Assembly: GCF_001006305.1 (NCBI RefSeq)
Contig: NZ_LBHJ01000001.1
Location: 868,001 to 932,000, forward strand
Length of the DNA: 64,000 nucleotides
Direction of reading: 5' to 3'
Source: Silvibacterium bohemicum
Lineage (GTDB): Bacteria > Acidobacteriota > Terriglobia > Terriglobales > Acidobacteriaceae
Made by a program: the position numbers and the translations under genes. The stretch's first letter is position 1. Each line of letters starts with the position of its first letter. Below, piece after piece: positions 16,463-24,948 of the stretch. The notes below the pieces were generated by a model that was given only the letters and a program-made list of their open reading frames with translations, had not been told where the DNA came from and made no database searches.

Positions 16463-17581
16463 TCCATCTTCTCCTCGTGACTTCGTCCCGGTCAGCAGAA
16501 TAATCCTGATTTTGGTCGAAGTTTAGCATGGGGATAGTTCGGGCAAAATACCACCTACGAGCGATCGAAGAATGACGGCAGTTGCAACGTAGTCCCCAGG
16601 AAGTTCGGTCCCGGCGATGTTCTTAAGGGTGGCGAAGTGGCGAATTTTCCATCAGCCTGCGCAGGGGATGAAATCAGAGTGCTTCTGGAAATGATCCGTT
16701 TGGGAGTTCAGGGAAGAGCCGTCAAAGGCAAATCGTAGAGGGAGGCGCTGCTTGTGGCGATCTCCTTTGTCGGGTATGGGGCCGGACGATCGCTCGGTGG
16801 GATAGAAAATACATCCGCTGGGAAGTACGGCTAGAGTGACGGAGGCCCAAAATGGTAATAGGAAAGTAACCTACGTGCGGAATTGGCGGCTCCATACCTC
16901 GCCGGAAGTGTAAAATCCTCGAAGAACGGCGTAAGCGGTATTTGTATCAATGACAGTGACAAATGCTCTGCGGGTTACCAAAAAAAATCTCCTTTATTAC
17001 CAAAGGGGAATGGTATCTTGCAGGAACTGCCCGCTATTCTCCGTAGAAGAAAGATTAACGCGATAGGCAAAACACAAAGACAGAGTCGGTTCGGTAGTTC
17101 ATAGTCCACAGTTCGAAGAGTTTTCGCCAAAGGTCGCATCGTATTTTTTGACCCACTTGCTGGTTCCTCGGATCTGCGTTTTACATGGGCTGCGCTTGAA
17201 TTTTTAACTTTGCTTTCGAAAGTAAGAACAATTCAGGCGTACGATCATCTGCCTGCTTCAAATTTGAGTCCTTTCTATGGACTCATAATGGCGAAGCCCT
17301 GTTCAGATCAATGCGGTTTCCGTGGAATGATGTTCAGCTTCTGACCATCTCCTTGCAAAAGTGAGTTCACGGATGACAGCTGGCCACACCGCTCCTTCTC
17401 ATCTACGCGAAGACCTCTTCCCTACATTCATCAATGCGAGCCCTGTCGTTTTCTCGCACAGTTTTCACTTTCGTCGTTGCTCAAGCTCTCTTTCAAGTGT
17501 GCTAACTGCGTCCCGCCCTTCGCAGCCCGCGGGGAACTGAGCACGGCCTATTGGCCGCTGAGCGTTAAGGAGTCTGCTTCC
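16463..17581. other. Long intergenic region upstream of the priming sugar transferase
   Basis: No recognisable gene lies in these 1.1 kb. The 3' half is less GC-rich than the surroundings. An open stretch at 17106-17342 lacks a start codon and resembles no family I know. A 73-codon frame at 16883-17104 has no supporting features. No sigma-54 element with correct spacing was found. Promoter elements for the downstream gene are probably here but could not be assigned. Confidence 0.5.
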
Positions 17582-19099
17582 ATGGCAACAGTCAGCCTCG
17601 GTAATCTCTCAAGACAAAAATCGTTTTCAGGAAAAGCCGGAAATTTCGGCGCAGTAGCTACGAGCACTTCCGTTCGGGCCTCGCTCACGACACTCCTGAT
17701 GATGTTCTCGGATGTCTTTGGCGTACTTTTCGCCCTGGTCCTTGCCTTGAACATCGGCCTGGAGAGAGTTCTCGGGACGGGAAGCAGCGATCTCTGGCGG
17801 GTAGTGGGTCCCAAGACGCCGCTCTCCTGGGAGCTCGGCTATCTGGCGTGCTTTGTCGTTGCTCTACTCCTGGTCAACTATCACCAGGGACTGTATGGAC
17901 ACACGCTGGGCTATAGTGCTCTCTACGAACAGCGCCGAACTGTCCAATCCGGGCTCATCGCCGGCTTGCTGCTGTGCGGGGCCTTGTATTCCACCCACAA
18001 CACCGCCATGTCGCGGGCAGTGGTGTTTTACTTCATCGCCCTGAGCACGGCCTTTACCTGCATCACCCGCGGAGTATGGCGCTTTCTGATGTTCCGCCGT
18101 TATGAACGGGGCGTTGATGCGAGCAATGTGGTCATTCTCGGGGCGACCGGCATCGGGATGGCCTTGCACCGGCAGATTGTCGGCAATCGCCATCTAGGCC
18201 GGGTCTTCAAGGGCTTTGTACACTCGTCGGGCAATAGCGCGAACTCGAAAACCAGCGCCGAGCTCAGTCTGGGTACGCTCGATCAGCTTCGCTACCTGGC
18301 CCGCCAGCACTTCATCGACGAGATCATCATCGCCGAGCCTTGCAGCATGGACGTGACCCGGGACCTGATCGACCTGGCTCGCGAGCTGAAGCTCGAGATC
18401 CTGGTAATCCCCGGCTTCTATGACGGCATTACGCCCGAGGCTCCCATTGAGTATGTGGGAGATTTCCCGGTCGTGGCCATTCACCGCCGCGACGAGAAGG
18501 TGGCCGCTCTCTTTCTGAAGAGAGTCAGCGATGTTGTTCTGTCCTGTGCCGCGCTTTTCGTCTCGTTGCCGGTCTTGCTGACGGTTGCTGTGGCGATCAA
18601 GTTGGATTCGCCGGGCCCCGTCCTCTATCTCTCGGAGCGCATCGGCAAAAAGGGGCGTGTCTTCCGGTGCTTCAAATTCCGCACCATGGTGGCTGACGCC
18701 GAGAAGAGAAAACAGGCGCTGGTCGGACAAAATGAGCGCACCGGCATTCTCTTCAAGATGAAGAACGATCCGCGAATCACGCGCGTGGGTGCCTGGTTGC
18801 GGAAATACAGCCTGGATGAAATCCCGCAGTTTCTCAATGTTCTGCGTGGAGATATGAGCCTGGTTGGTCCTCGGCCGCCCCTCGCCACCGAAGTGGAGAA
18901 ATACGAACTGGAGCACTTTCGCAGATTGGAAGTGCTGCCCGGCCTGACCGGCTTATGGCAGGTGCGCGCCCGGCAGGATCCCTCTTTCGAGAGGTACGTG
19001 GCGCTGGATCTAGCATACGTCGAAAACTGGAGCTTGTGGCTCGATCTCAAAATCCTGGTTCACACGGCCGAGGTCGTTTTCCGGGGAACCGGCTGCTAG
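17582..19099 (+). CDS. Undecaprenyl-phosphate sugar phosphotransferase (WbaP/CpsE family EPS priming enzyme)
   Basis: The ~505-residue membrane protein has four to five TMs in the first ~150 residues, a Rossmann-like CoA_binding_3 segment (NVVILGATGIGMALHRQIV) and a C-terminal bacterial sugar transferase domain. Key motifs there are KRVSDVVLSCAALFVSLPVLL, DSPGPVLYLSERIGKKG, FKFRTMV, RYSLDE-like RKYSLDEIPQFLNVLRGDMSLVGPRPP and PGLTGLWQVRAR. It should transfer a sugar-1-phosphate from a nucleotide sugar onto undecaprenyl phosphate, the first step of repeat-unit assembly. The ATG at 17582 is preceded by AAGGAG with 9-bp spacing; the longer frame from 17477 has no such site. Its distance from the sigma-54 operon suggests separate control. 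Confidence 0.94.
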   Translation: MATVSLGNLSRQKSFSGKAGNFGAVATSTSVRASLTTLLMMFSDVFGVLFALVLALNIGLERVLGTGSSDLWRVVGPKTPLSWELGYLACFVVALLLVNYHQGLYGHTLGYSALYEQRRTVQSGLIAGLLLCGALYSTHNTAMSRAVVFYFIALSTAFTCITRGVWRFLMFRRYERGVDASNVVILGATGIGMALHRQIVGNRHLGRVFKGFVHSSGNSANSKTSAELSLGTLDQLRYLARQHFIDEIIIAEPCSMDVTRDLIDLARELKLEILVIPGFYDGITPEAPIEYVGDFPVVAIHRRDEKVAALFLKRVSDVVLSCAALFVSLPVLLTVAVAIKLDSPGPVLYLSERIGKKGRVFRCFKFRTMVADAEKRKQALVGQNERTGILFKMKNDPRITRVGAWLRKYSLDEIPQFLNVLRGDMSLVGPRPPLATEVEKYELEHFRRLEVLPGLTGLWQVRARQDPSFERYVALDLAYVENWSLWLDLKILVHTAEVVFRGTGC

Positions 19100-19320
19100 T
19101 TCCGGACTGCAATTCACGAAACGCCACCTTACATATGTGCGCCTTCGGCTTCGATGCGAAAGTATCGGGGCCGTTTTGCTTGTGGCCGCTTCGTTATCGC
19201 ATCCTGACGTCCGATTGGTTGTGACCTGCATCGCGATGGGTCCTGAGGCCCGGGGCTGAAACCCTTATTTCGCTCCGAGTTTATTCCCCTCACTAAAGTT
19301 CGGGGCTCCCTCCGAAAGCT

Positions 19321-20835
19321 TCAGTCGTGGAGTTTGGGGCGCTTTCCGACGGGAAGGGCGGCTTCGACGATGCCGCCTTCGAGATGTTCGACAGGGTAGT
19401 TCTCTGGTTCGAAGCTAGGCCAGTCTAATTCGTGCGCAGCCGGTGCGAGCTCTTCGAGAAGCTCAGGCCCGATATCGACGGTCACGCTGACCTCGGCCGC
19501 AGCCGATTTCCAGGTGCTCATGCCTCCCATGACCAGGAGAAGAGGCAGGATCATGGAACTATTGAGCAGGTTGTCTACGGCGGTGATCAGAATGGCCGCC
19601 GCCAGCGCGTGACGCAAGTTCAGGTACTCGATATCGGACTTGGTAAGCGGAAACCAGATCGCGCGAATCACTGGAACCACCTGAAGAGCCTCCAGCGCCA
19701 CCAATCCTAGAATTCCGTACATCCCGAAGCCCAGCAGCCACAATCCCCATGGCCGCAGCGTGCCTCTCCGCCACCAATCCCACTCGCCATATCCCAGGAT
19801 CGGCCGATCGAGCGCGATGCTCACGTGACGCTCGTCCTGTCCCAGACGCCATCCCAGCGAGCCCCGTCCAATCTCTTTCAGGAAAGCCGCGGTCGCGTGC
19901 GCCGCAGGATTATGCTGTACCAGGCTGCGGAGCGATACCACGTTGGTCAGGCGTAGTCCCGCGAAGAAAATGATACCCACCACGATGAAGATGGCAATGG
20001 CGCGCGGGAAAGTGCGGTGGCTGACGAAGACGAAGGGCAGCAGGATAAAGAGCAGCAGAATGCTGCCTGCTGACTGACACAAAAAGGTCGTCACAAGTAA
20101 AGTGATGGCAACGATGGCAATGGGAATACCGCACACCCGGTCGATGATGCGTTTGGCCCAGAACCAGGTCGCCACCAGAGCCGCGGTAGCCATCCATATA
20201 CCCAATTGATTGCCATTCTCGAGCAATCCAATGGGGCGGTATCCGATATATCTTTGCGCGCCGACCCAGCGGTAGGGCAGATATCCATAGATGTGCGCGT
20301 AAAGCTGCGGTCCCTTCCAGATTTCAAACAGGCAGATAGGGACGTAGAAGAGGCCGGCGATGACAAACGCCTGGGCCACAAAGCGAAGCGATCCGGAATC
20401 GCAGAAGTAAAGGCGCCCAATAAAGTAGGGAACTCCCCAGGCCAGCAGCTGATAGGTCTCGGCGCGGAACATTTCGCCGAGAGGCAGGGCGTTGGCAATT
20501 CCGGAAAGTACGGGTGCCATACACCAGAGCAGCATTGGCATGTCCCAGAGCGTGAGCTGGAAGCGGCGGATCGCATGGCGGTCGAACAGAAAGAAACCGA
20601 GCAGACCGCAGAAACCGATGACAGTGGCTTTGGTGATGAAATAATCCGTCGCTATCCCGGTGCCCAGAATCCAGTAGGGCAACGGATCGGAGGTCGGAGT
20701 GTAATGAGCGGCCGGCAGTACCGCCCATCCTCCGATGAAGATCAGGACAAAGGCTGTTCGCAGAGAATAACGGGAGCAGAAGAACAGGCTGACCGGAATC
20801 CAGAGCAGCAGCGCCAATAAGGGTGGAACAGTCAT
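19321..20835 (-). CDS. O-antigen ligase/Wzy-polymerase-like membrane protein
   Basis: The 504-residue protein has ten or more hydrophobic segments and a long loop around residues 300-360 holding GRGSLGWRLGQDERHVSIALDRPILGYGEW. The periplasmic R-x-x-x-W...GxG pattern is typical of Wzy_C/O-antigen-ligase-type proteins. The C-terminal ~60 residues are hydrophilic and acidic. In this context it is the best candidate for the Wzy polymerase working with the Wzc-like length regulator and the WbaP-like priming enzyme. It lies convergent to the priming enzyme, 221 bp away. Sequence divergence in this family keeps the function provisional. Confidence 0.8.
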   Translation of the reverse strand: MTVPPLLALLLWIPVSLFFCSRYSLRTAFVLIFIGGWAVLPAAHYTPTSDPLPYWILGTGIATDYFITKATVIGFCGLLGFFLFDRHAIRRFQLTLWDMPMLLWCMAPVLSGIANALPLGEMFRAETYQLLAWGVPYFIGRLYFCDSGSLRFVAQAFVIAGLFYVPICLFEIWKGPQLYAHIYGYLPYRWVGAQRYIGYRPIGLLENGNQLGIWMATAALVATWFWAKRIIDRVCGIPIAIVAITLLVTTFLCQSAGSILLLFILLPFVFVSHRTFPRAIAIFIVVGIIFFAGLRLTNVVSLRSLVQHNPAAHATAAFLKEIGRGSLGWRLGQDERHVSIALDRPILGYGEWDWWRRGTLRPWGLWLLGFGMYGILGLVALEALQVVPVIRAIWFPLTKSDIEYLNLRHALAAAILITAVDNLLNSSMILPLLLVMGGMSTWKSAAAEVSVTVDIGPELLEELAPAAHELDWPSFEPENYPVEHLEGGIVEAALPVGKRPKLHD

Positions 20836-20983
20836 GGATCGGTCCTATTCAGCGCTAGTTCCGGAATTCCCACGGTCAAACAACGAATCATCGCTGGCAC
20901 AAGTGGCTTGCACCGGCAAAATGCCGCTCCGATGGGGGATTCAGGATGCGGTGTAGTAGGAAATCCGATCTAATTTAACCAGA

Positions 20984-21538
20984 ATGACCGCTATAACGCT
21001 ATTCCCCATTTGGTGGTCGCTCACCCGAACCACAGGTATCACCGCCTATTTTGTGACTGGCCTGTGCTGCGTGTTGGTCTGGCTGCGAAACCGATCCTCT
21101 CGTCAGCGGCATGCTATCTCCGGGCTGGCGATCCGGCTGGCTCTGATCGAATTCCTTTTTTGCGCCGACATGATTTTAGAATGGCGTCTGGCGCTGCACA
21201 CCTTCTTTGTCAATCTGTTCATGGAATACAATCTGTACAACCAAAGACACTCCATGCAGCTTGGCCTGCTCTTTGCTCTCGGCTGTTTGCTGCTCTTCAT
21301 GCTTCTCAGTGTCTATCGCCGATTCCAGCGGCGGACAGGCGCTTTTCTAGCAGTAAGCGGGGTCTTGTTGTCTGCAACTTTATGGTTAATGGAAATCATT
21401 TCCATCCACGAGGTGGACGCTAGTCTGTATCATCTGGTCGATGGCGTGATGGTTATTGCGCTCTTGTGGGTCCTGGCTTGTTCGCTGACTTTGGCAGGGA
21501 TCGGCCTGGAGGCGCGGCTCGCTGCACGTCAAGATTGA
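20984..21538 (+). CDS. Hypothetical membrane protein
   Basis: The 184-residue protein has about five predicted TMs (roughly 10-32, 45-65, 95-120, 130-150 and 155-175) and a basic loop after the first helix (RNRSSRQRH). I do not recognise a family. It starts 148 bp from the divergent Wzy-like gene and lies 118 bp upstream of an ABC exporter on the same strand. It may be co-transcribed with the exporter, or be part of the EPS region. Confidence 0.65.
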   Translation: MTAITLFPIWWSLTRTTGITAYFVTGLCCVLVWLRNRSSRQRHAISGLAIRLALIEFLFCADMILEWRLALHTFFVNLFMEYNLYNQRHSMQLGLLFALGCLLLFMLLSVYRRFQRRTGAFLAVSGVLLSATLWLMEIISIHEVDASLYHLVDGVMVIALLWVLACSLTLAGIGLEARLAARQD

Positions 21539-21656
21539 ATCTGTCGATAAGTTTGAAGAAGTGAGAAGTTAGGCGACTTTTCGGATCCGCGGGCCTTCAT
21601 GGTTTTAGCGCCGTTGATCTAGATCGTGACTTTCGGAGTTTTGGGGCTTCGCGACG

Positions 21657-23576
21657 ATGGGACAAAGTGCAAGTGCTACAGCTACTGCCTCGCCCGATCA
21701 AGAGGAGGAAGTAAAGAAGGAACCGAAGGTCGAAGTGCGTAAGGCGCTCCCGGGTGTTTGGGCCATGCTGCGTCCGAAGCGTGGATTGCTCCTGGCCGGA
21801 CTGATATTGATCGTCATCAACCGCATCGCCGGATTCGCACTCCCTCTCTCTACCAAGGCGCTGATCGACTACGTGATCGGCAAACACATGAGCCATCTGC
21901 TTCTGCCCATTGTGGGAGGGTTGCTGCTGGCGACGTTAATCCAGGCTCTTACCGCCTTCGCGTTGTCGCAGCTTCTCTCCAAGGCGGCGTGGCGGCTTAT
22001 TACTGACCTCCGCATCCAGGTGCAGGAGCACATCGGGCGCCTGCCCATCGCATACTACGACGCCAACCGCACCGGTGTGCTGGTCTCCCGGATCATGTCC
22101 GACGTAGAGGGCCTGCGCAACCTGGTGGGCACGGGCCTGGTGGAGTTCCTGGGTGGCGTTCTTACCGCGGCGCTCACTTTTGTCGTTCTGCTGTGGATCA
22201 ACATCAAGCTGACATTGATGGTGTTCGGCATCCTGGCCGTCTTCATCGCAGCAATGAAGTGGTGGTTCGGAACTCTGGGCCCATTGTTCAAGAGGCGCGC
22301 GGTGATCTTTGCCGACGTCACCGGCCGGCTCACGGAATCGATGGGAGGCGTTCGTGTAGTCAAGTCCTATCGCGCTGAAGCCCGCGAATCTGCAGTGTTT
22401 GCAAAGGGCGCGAGGCAGCTGCTCGATAACCATCTGCGCGGCATCACCAATAACTCGCTGATGGGAATGTCCTCGACCGTGGTCATTGGGATAGTCGCCT
22501 CCATCGTCATGTTCTTTGGGGCGCGCGGCATTCTCGCCGGCAGCATGACGCTGGGGAGCTACATTACCTACACCGTCTTTCTGGCGTTCATGGTCGCTCC
22601 CCTCTTTCAGGTGGTATCAATTGCGACGCAGCTGACCGAGGCTATTGCCGGTCTGTCCCGCACCCGGGAAGTACTTGCTGAAAAAGATGAGGACAGCGAT
22701 CCTCGCCGCACCGGCCGCTTTGGAAGTACGCTCGCCGGTGAGGTGATCCTTCAGGATCTGCGATTCTCTTATCAGGCTGGCAAACCGGTGCTGCACGGCA
22801 TTTCCTTCGTCTCGAAGCCGGGGAGCGTGACCGCTCTGGTCGGGCCGTCAGGTTCGGGCAAGTCAACCATCATCAACCTGATCAATGCATTTCACACACC
22901 GGACAGCGGAGTGATCACGGTGGACGGAGTCGACCTCACAACCGTGGAACTGGGAAGCTATCGTTGTTTTCTGGGCGTGGTGCTGCAGGAGTCGTTTCTC
23001 TTCGACGGCACCATCCGCGATAACATCTCGTTCTCGCGTCCCGATGCGACGTATGAAGAGATCCTCGAGGCCGCGCGTATTGCCCGCGTCGACGAGTTCG
23101 CCGAGCGCCTTCCCGAAGGCTCCGACACCATCATCGGCGAGCGCGGGGTGAAACTTTCTGGCGGACAGCGCCAGCGCGTATCGATTGCACGCGCCATCCT
23201 CGCCGACCCGCGAATCCTCATTCTGGATGAAGCGACCTCGAGTTTGGATTCCGAGTCCGAGGCTTTGATTCAGGAAGGGCTCGCTTACCTGATGCGCGGA
23301 CGAACCACCTTTGTCATCGCTCACCGTCTCTCTACAATCCGCCAGGCCGATCAGATTCTCTTTCTCGAAGACGGCTTGATCCGCGAGCAGGGAACACACG
23401 AACAGCTGATTGCATCTCGAGGACGCTACTACGATCTCTACACCCGGCAATATTCACTGGAGAGCAATCTCTTTCTTGCTCCCGGTGAAGGAGACCAGAT
23501 CGTGACCGAAGAGGATGGCTTCAATGGTCGTCCGGACCTCCCCAGCTTCTCTCAGGCACTTCGCGGCATTCGCTAA
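21657..23576 (+). CDS. ABC transporter, fused permease and ATPase (MsbA-like exporter half)
   Basis: The 639-residue protein has six TMs in residues ~40-335 and a nucleotide-binding domain from ~360. Walker A is VGPSGSGKST, the Q-loop VLQESFLFDG, the signature LSGGQRQRVSIARA, Walker B ILILDEATSSLDSESE and the H-loop IAHRLSTI. All ATPase residues are present. It should act as a homodimeric exporter. No N-terminal C39 peptidase domain is present, so it would not itself trim a leader peptide. It is 180 bp upstream of the NHLP-like peptide gene on the same strand, suggesting it may export that pathway's product; a lipid or EPS-linked role is the alternative. Confidence 0.93.
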   Translation: MGQSASATATASPDQEEEVKKEPKVEVRKALPGVWAMLRPKRGLLLAGLILIVINRIAGFALPLSTKALIDYVIGKHMSHLLLPIVGGLLLATLIQALTAFALSQLLSKAAWRLITDLRIQVQEHIGRLPIAYYDANRTGVLVSRIMSDVEGLRNLVGTGLVEFLGGVLTAALTFVVLLWINIKLTLMVFGILAVFIAAMKWWFGTLGPLFKRRAVIFADVTGRLTESMGGVRVVKSYRAEARESAVFAKGARQLLDNHLRGITNNSLMGMSSTVVIGIVASIVMFFGARGILAGSMTLGSYITYTVFLAFMVAPLFQVVSIATQLTEAIAGLSRTREVLAEKDEDSDPRRTGRFGSTLAGEVILQDLRFSYQAGKPVLHGISFVSKPGSVTALVGPSGSGKSTIINLINAFHTPDSGVITVDGVDLTTVELGSYRCFLGVVLQESFLFDGTIRDNISFSRPDATYEEILEAARIARVDEFAERLPEGSDTIIGERGVKLSGGQRQRVSIARAILADPRILILDEATSSLDSESEALIQEGLAYLMRGRTTFVIAHRLSTIRQADQILFLEDGLIREQGTHEQLIASRGRYYDLYTRQYSLESNLFLAPGEGDQIVTEEDGFNGRPDLPSFSQALRGIR

Positions 23577-23627
23577 TCTCAAGTGTTCCGCTAGTTTCGG
23601 GTACAAGCAGAACTACTTAAATAAGCG

Positions 23628-23650
23628 ATGTATGTCTGAAGAAGATACAT
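23628..23650. repeat. Inverted repeat upstream of the peptide gene
   Basis: ATGTAT and ATACAT flank 11 bp, about 105 bp before the leader-peptide gene, in the only sizeable gap of the exporter-peptide-synthetase cluster. It could be an operator or transcript hairpin. The evidence is weak. Confidence 0.25.
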
Positions 23651-23756
23651 GCGACAACTCCTGAGCCGAGTGGTTCAAATCGCATAGTTTGGATCGCGTA
23701 GTAATCACGATGATTCCATTCAGGATGTTTGTTTGACCCACTGAAGGGCTGTTGTT

Positions 23757-23996
23757 ATGTTCACTGACAAGGGAAAGGGAAACGCTGGAATGCAAAAATT
23801 CGATATTCTTTATCAGAAGGTACTTTCTGATCCTCACTTTCGCCAGGAACTCGTCCTCCGCCCAGAACAAGCCTTAAAATCGATTGGAATCGATCCAACG
23901 CCCGAGGTATTGCAATTACTGAAGAACATCGAGACGGCGGTAACCGCGCTGGAAGAGGATCTGCAGGGACCAGCACAAACGGTAATGCTGACCTAG
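23757..23996 (+). CDS. Small NHLP-like leader peptide (putative RiPP precursor)
   Basis: The 79-residue peptide contains FDILYQKVLSDPHFRQ followed by a segment with PEQALKSIGIDPTPEVLQLL. This fits the SDPxFRxxLxxxPxxAL...G pattern of nitrile-hydratase-like leader peptides (NHLP clan, Os1348-like) used by RiPP systems. The tail after the leader is short, with Ser/Thr but no Cys anywhere and no double-Gly cleavage site. GAAGGG at 23743-23748 with 8-bp spacing supports this start; an internal ATG at 23790 would give 68 residues. The genes that follow encode an isoprenoid-synthase-like protein and a LanM-type dehydratase, so a precursor or carrier role is inferred. The frame of the next gene overlaps its 3' end. 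Confidence 0.78.
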   Translation: MFTDKGKGNAGMQKFDILYQKVLSDPHFRQELVLRPEQALKSIGIDPTPEVLQLLKNIETAVTALEEDLQGPAQTVMLT

Positions 23997-24166
23997 GCGG
24001 CTACGTCTGGGACTCGGATTTTTTCACTACAGCTCAACACGCTGCCCGCACTGTCGCAGCTGACATCGGCAAAACAAATTCAACACTGGCGGGCGAGACA
24101 CTCAAGTGGATCGCCCGTCGTTGCGATGTAGCTCATCTGGAAAAATACATCGCCCATCCTGAGGCG

Positions 24167-24919
24167 ATGCCGCTGCTGGCTCTGCCGTGGTGGTTGGAAA
24201 AGAGTATTCGCGGCGAAGTTGACGCGGAATTTCAATCCAGCCTGATGGTTTCGAGCGTGCACGGATACTTCTTCATCCGCATGCTCGATGATCTGATGGA
24301 CGGGCACGAGGTTGAGCCGGCCAGTCTTCCTGCCTTGCATCTCTTCAGCTTCCGCTTTCAGTCTTCCTACTTTCGCTTTTTTCCTGTGAGCGATTCCTTC
24401 TGGAGGCACTTCGAGCAGAACCTTGCGTTGACGGCCGAGTCAGTTTCAACCGACCACACGCTGAAAGAAATCTCCTCCGAAGACTTCCTCGAAATCACTT
24501 CGCGCAAATCGTCTGCCGCGCTGATCCCGATGGCGGCAGTGTGTTGCCGCTACGGCCGCGAGGACCTGCTGCCGGCCTGGGAGCAGTTTCTATCGCTCTT
24601 TGCCCGGTGGCACCAGATGCGCGACGATGTCCTGGATTGGAGCGAGGACTACGAAGGCAGCCACGCCACATGGATTCTCTGCGAAGCGCACCGCAGGAAA
24701 GCGCCAGAGGAAACCGTTGCAATATGGATGGGACGGACTGGCCTCCATTGGGCGGCGGGTGTGATGGATAGCTGGATGGCACAGATCAAAGCTTCCGCTG
24801 CCGACCTCGACAGCCCGGAGCTGGTGCGCTATCTCGATGCGCGTGAGGCGGCTTTTTCGCGGCAGATGAGGGCGAATCTACGTCTCGCCGCTCTTTGTGA
24901 ATCGCTGTTGAAGCTTTAA
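24167..24919 (+). CDS. Class I isoprenoid synthase-like protein (two DDxxD motifs)
   Basis: Counted from this ATG the protein has 250 residues and is all-helical in character. DDLMD lies at 41-45 (FFIRMLDDLMDG) and DDVLD at 153-157 (WHQMRDDVLDW). Paired Asp-rich motifs on facing helices bind Mg-diphosphate in trans-prenyltransferases and related class I terpenoid enzymes. The start is uncertain. The same frame is open back to ~23832, reads like protein from about 24000 (GGYVWDSDFF..., LKWIARRC...) and has no ATG, GTG or TTG before 24167. Only a weak GAGG sits at the chosen ATG. The missing N-terminal helix may be translated from an unusual start, by frameshift from the peptide gene, or be lost to a sequence error. 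A prenyl donor or terpenoid product is inferred only. Confidence 0.72.
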   Translation: MPLLALPWWLEKSIRGEVDAEFQSSLMVSSVHGYFFIRMLDDLMDGHEVEPASLPALHLFSFRFQSSYFRFFPVSDSFWRHFEQNLALTAESVSTDHTLKEISSEDFLEITSRKSSAALIPMAAVCCRYGREDLLPAWEQFLSLFARWHQMRDDVLDWSEDYEGSHATWILCEAHRRKAPEETVAIWMGRTGLHWAAGVMDSWMAQIKASAADLDSPELVRYLDAREAAFSRQMRANLRLAALCESLLKL

Positions 24920-24948
24920 TACGCAGCAATTCATTTAAGCTTTTCAAA

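Noticed and set aside
16883-17104. 73-codon frame upstream of the priming transferase
   Set aside because: Composition is unlike neighbouring genes, there is no ribosome-binding site and no recognised motif.
20895-20912. Second sigma-54-like sequence, TGGCAC followed by TTGCA, upstream of the hypothetical membrane gene
   Set aside because: The two boxes are 7 bases apart instead of 5, which places GG and GC on the wrong helical spacing for RpoN.
1-21538. PEP-CTERM/exosortase-linked EPS system
   Set aside because: The sigma-54 regulator prompted the idea, but no exosortase, PrsK-type kinase or PEP-CTERM tail was found in the window.
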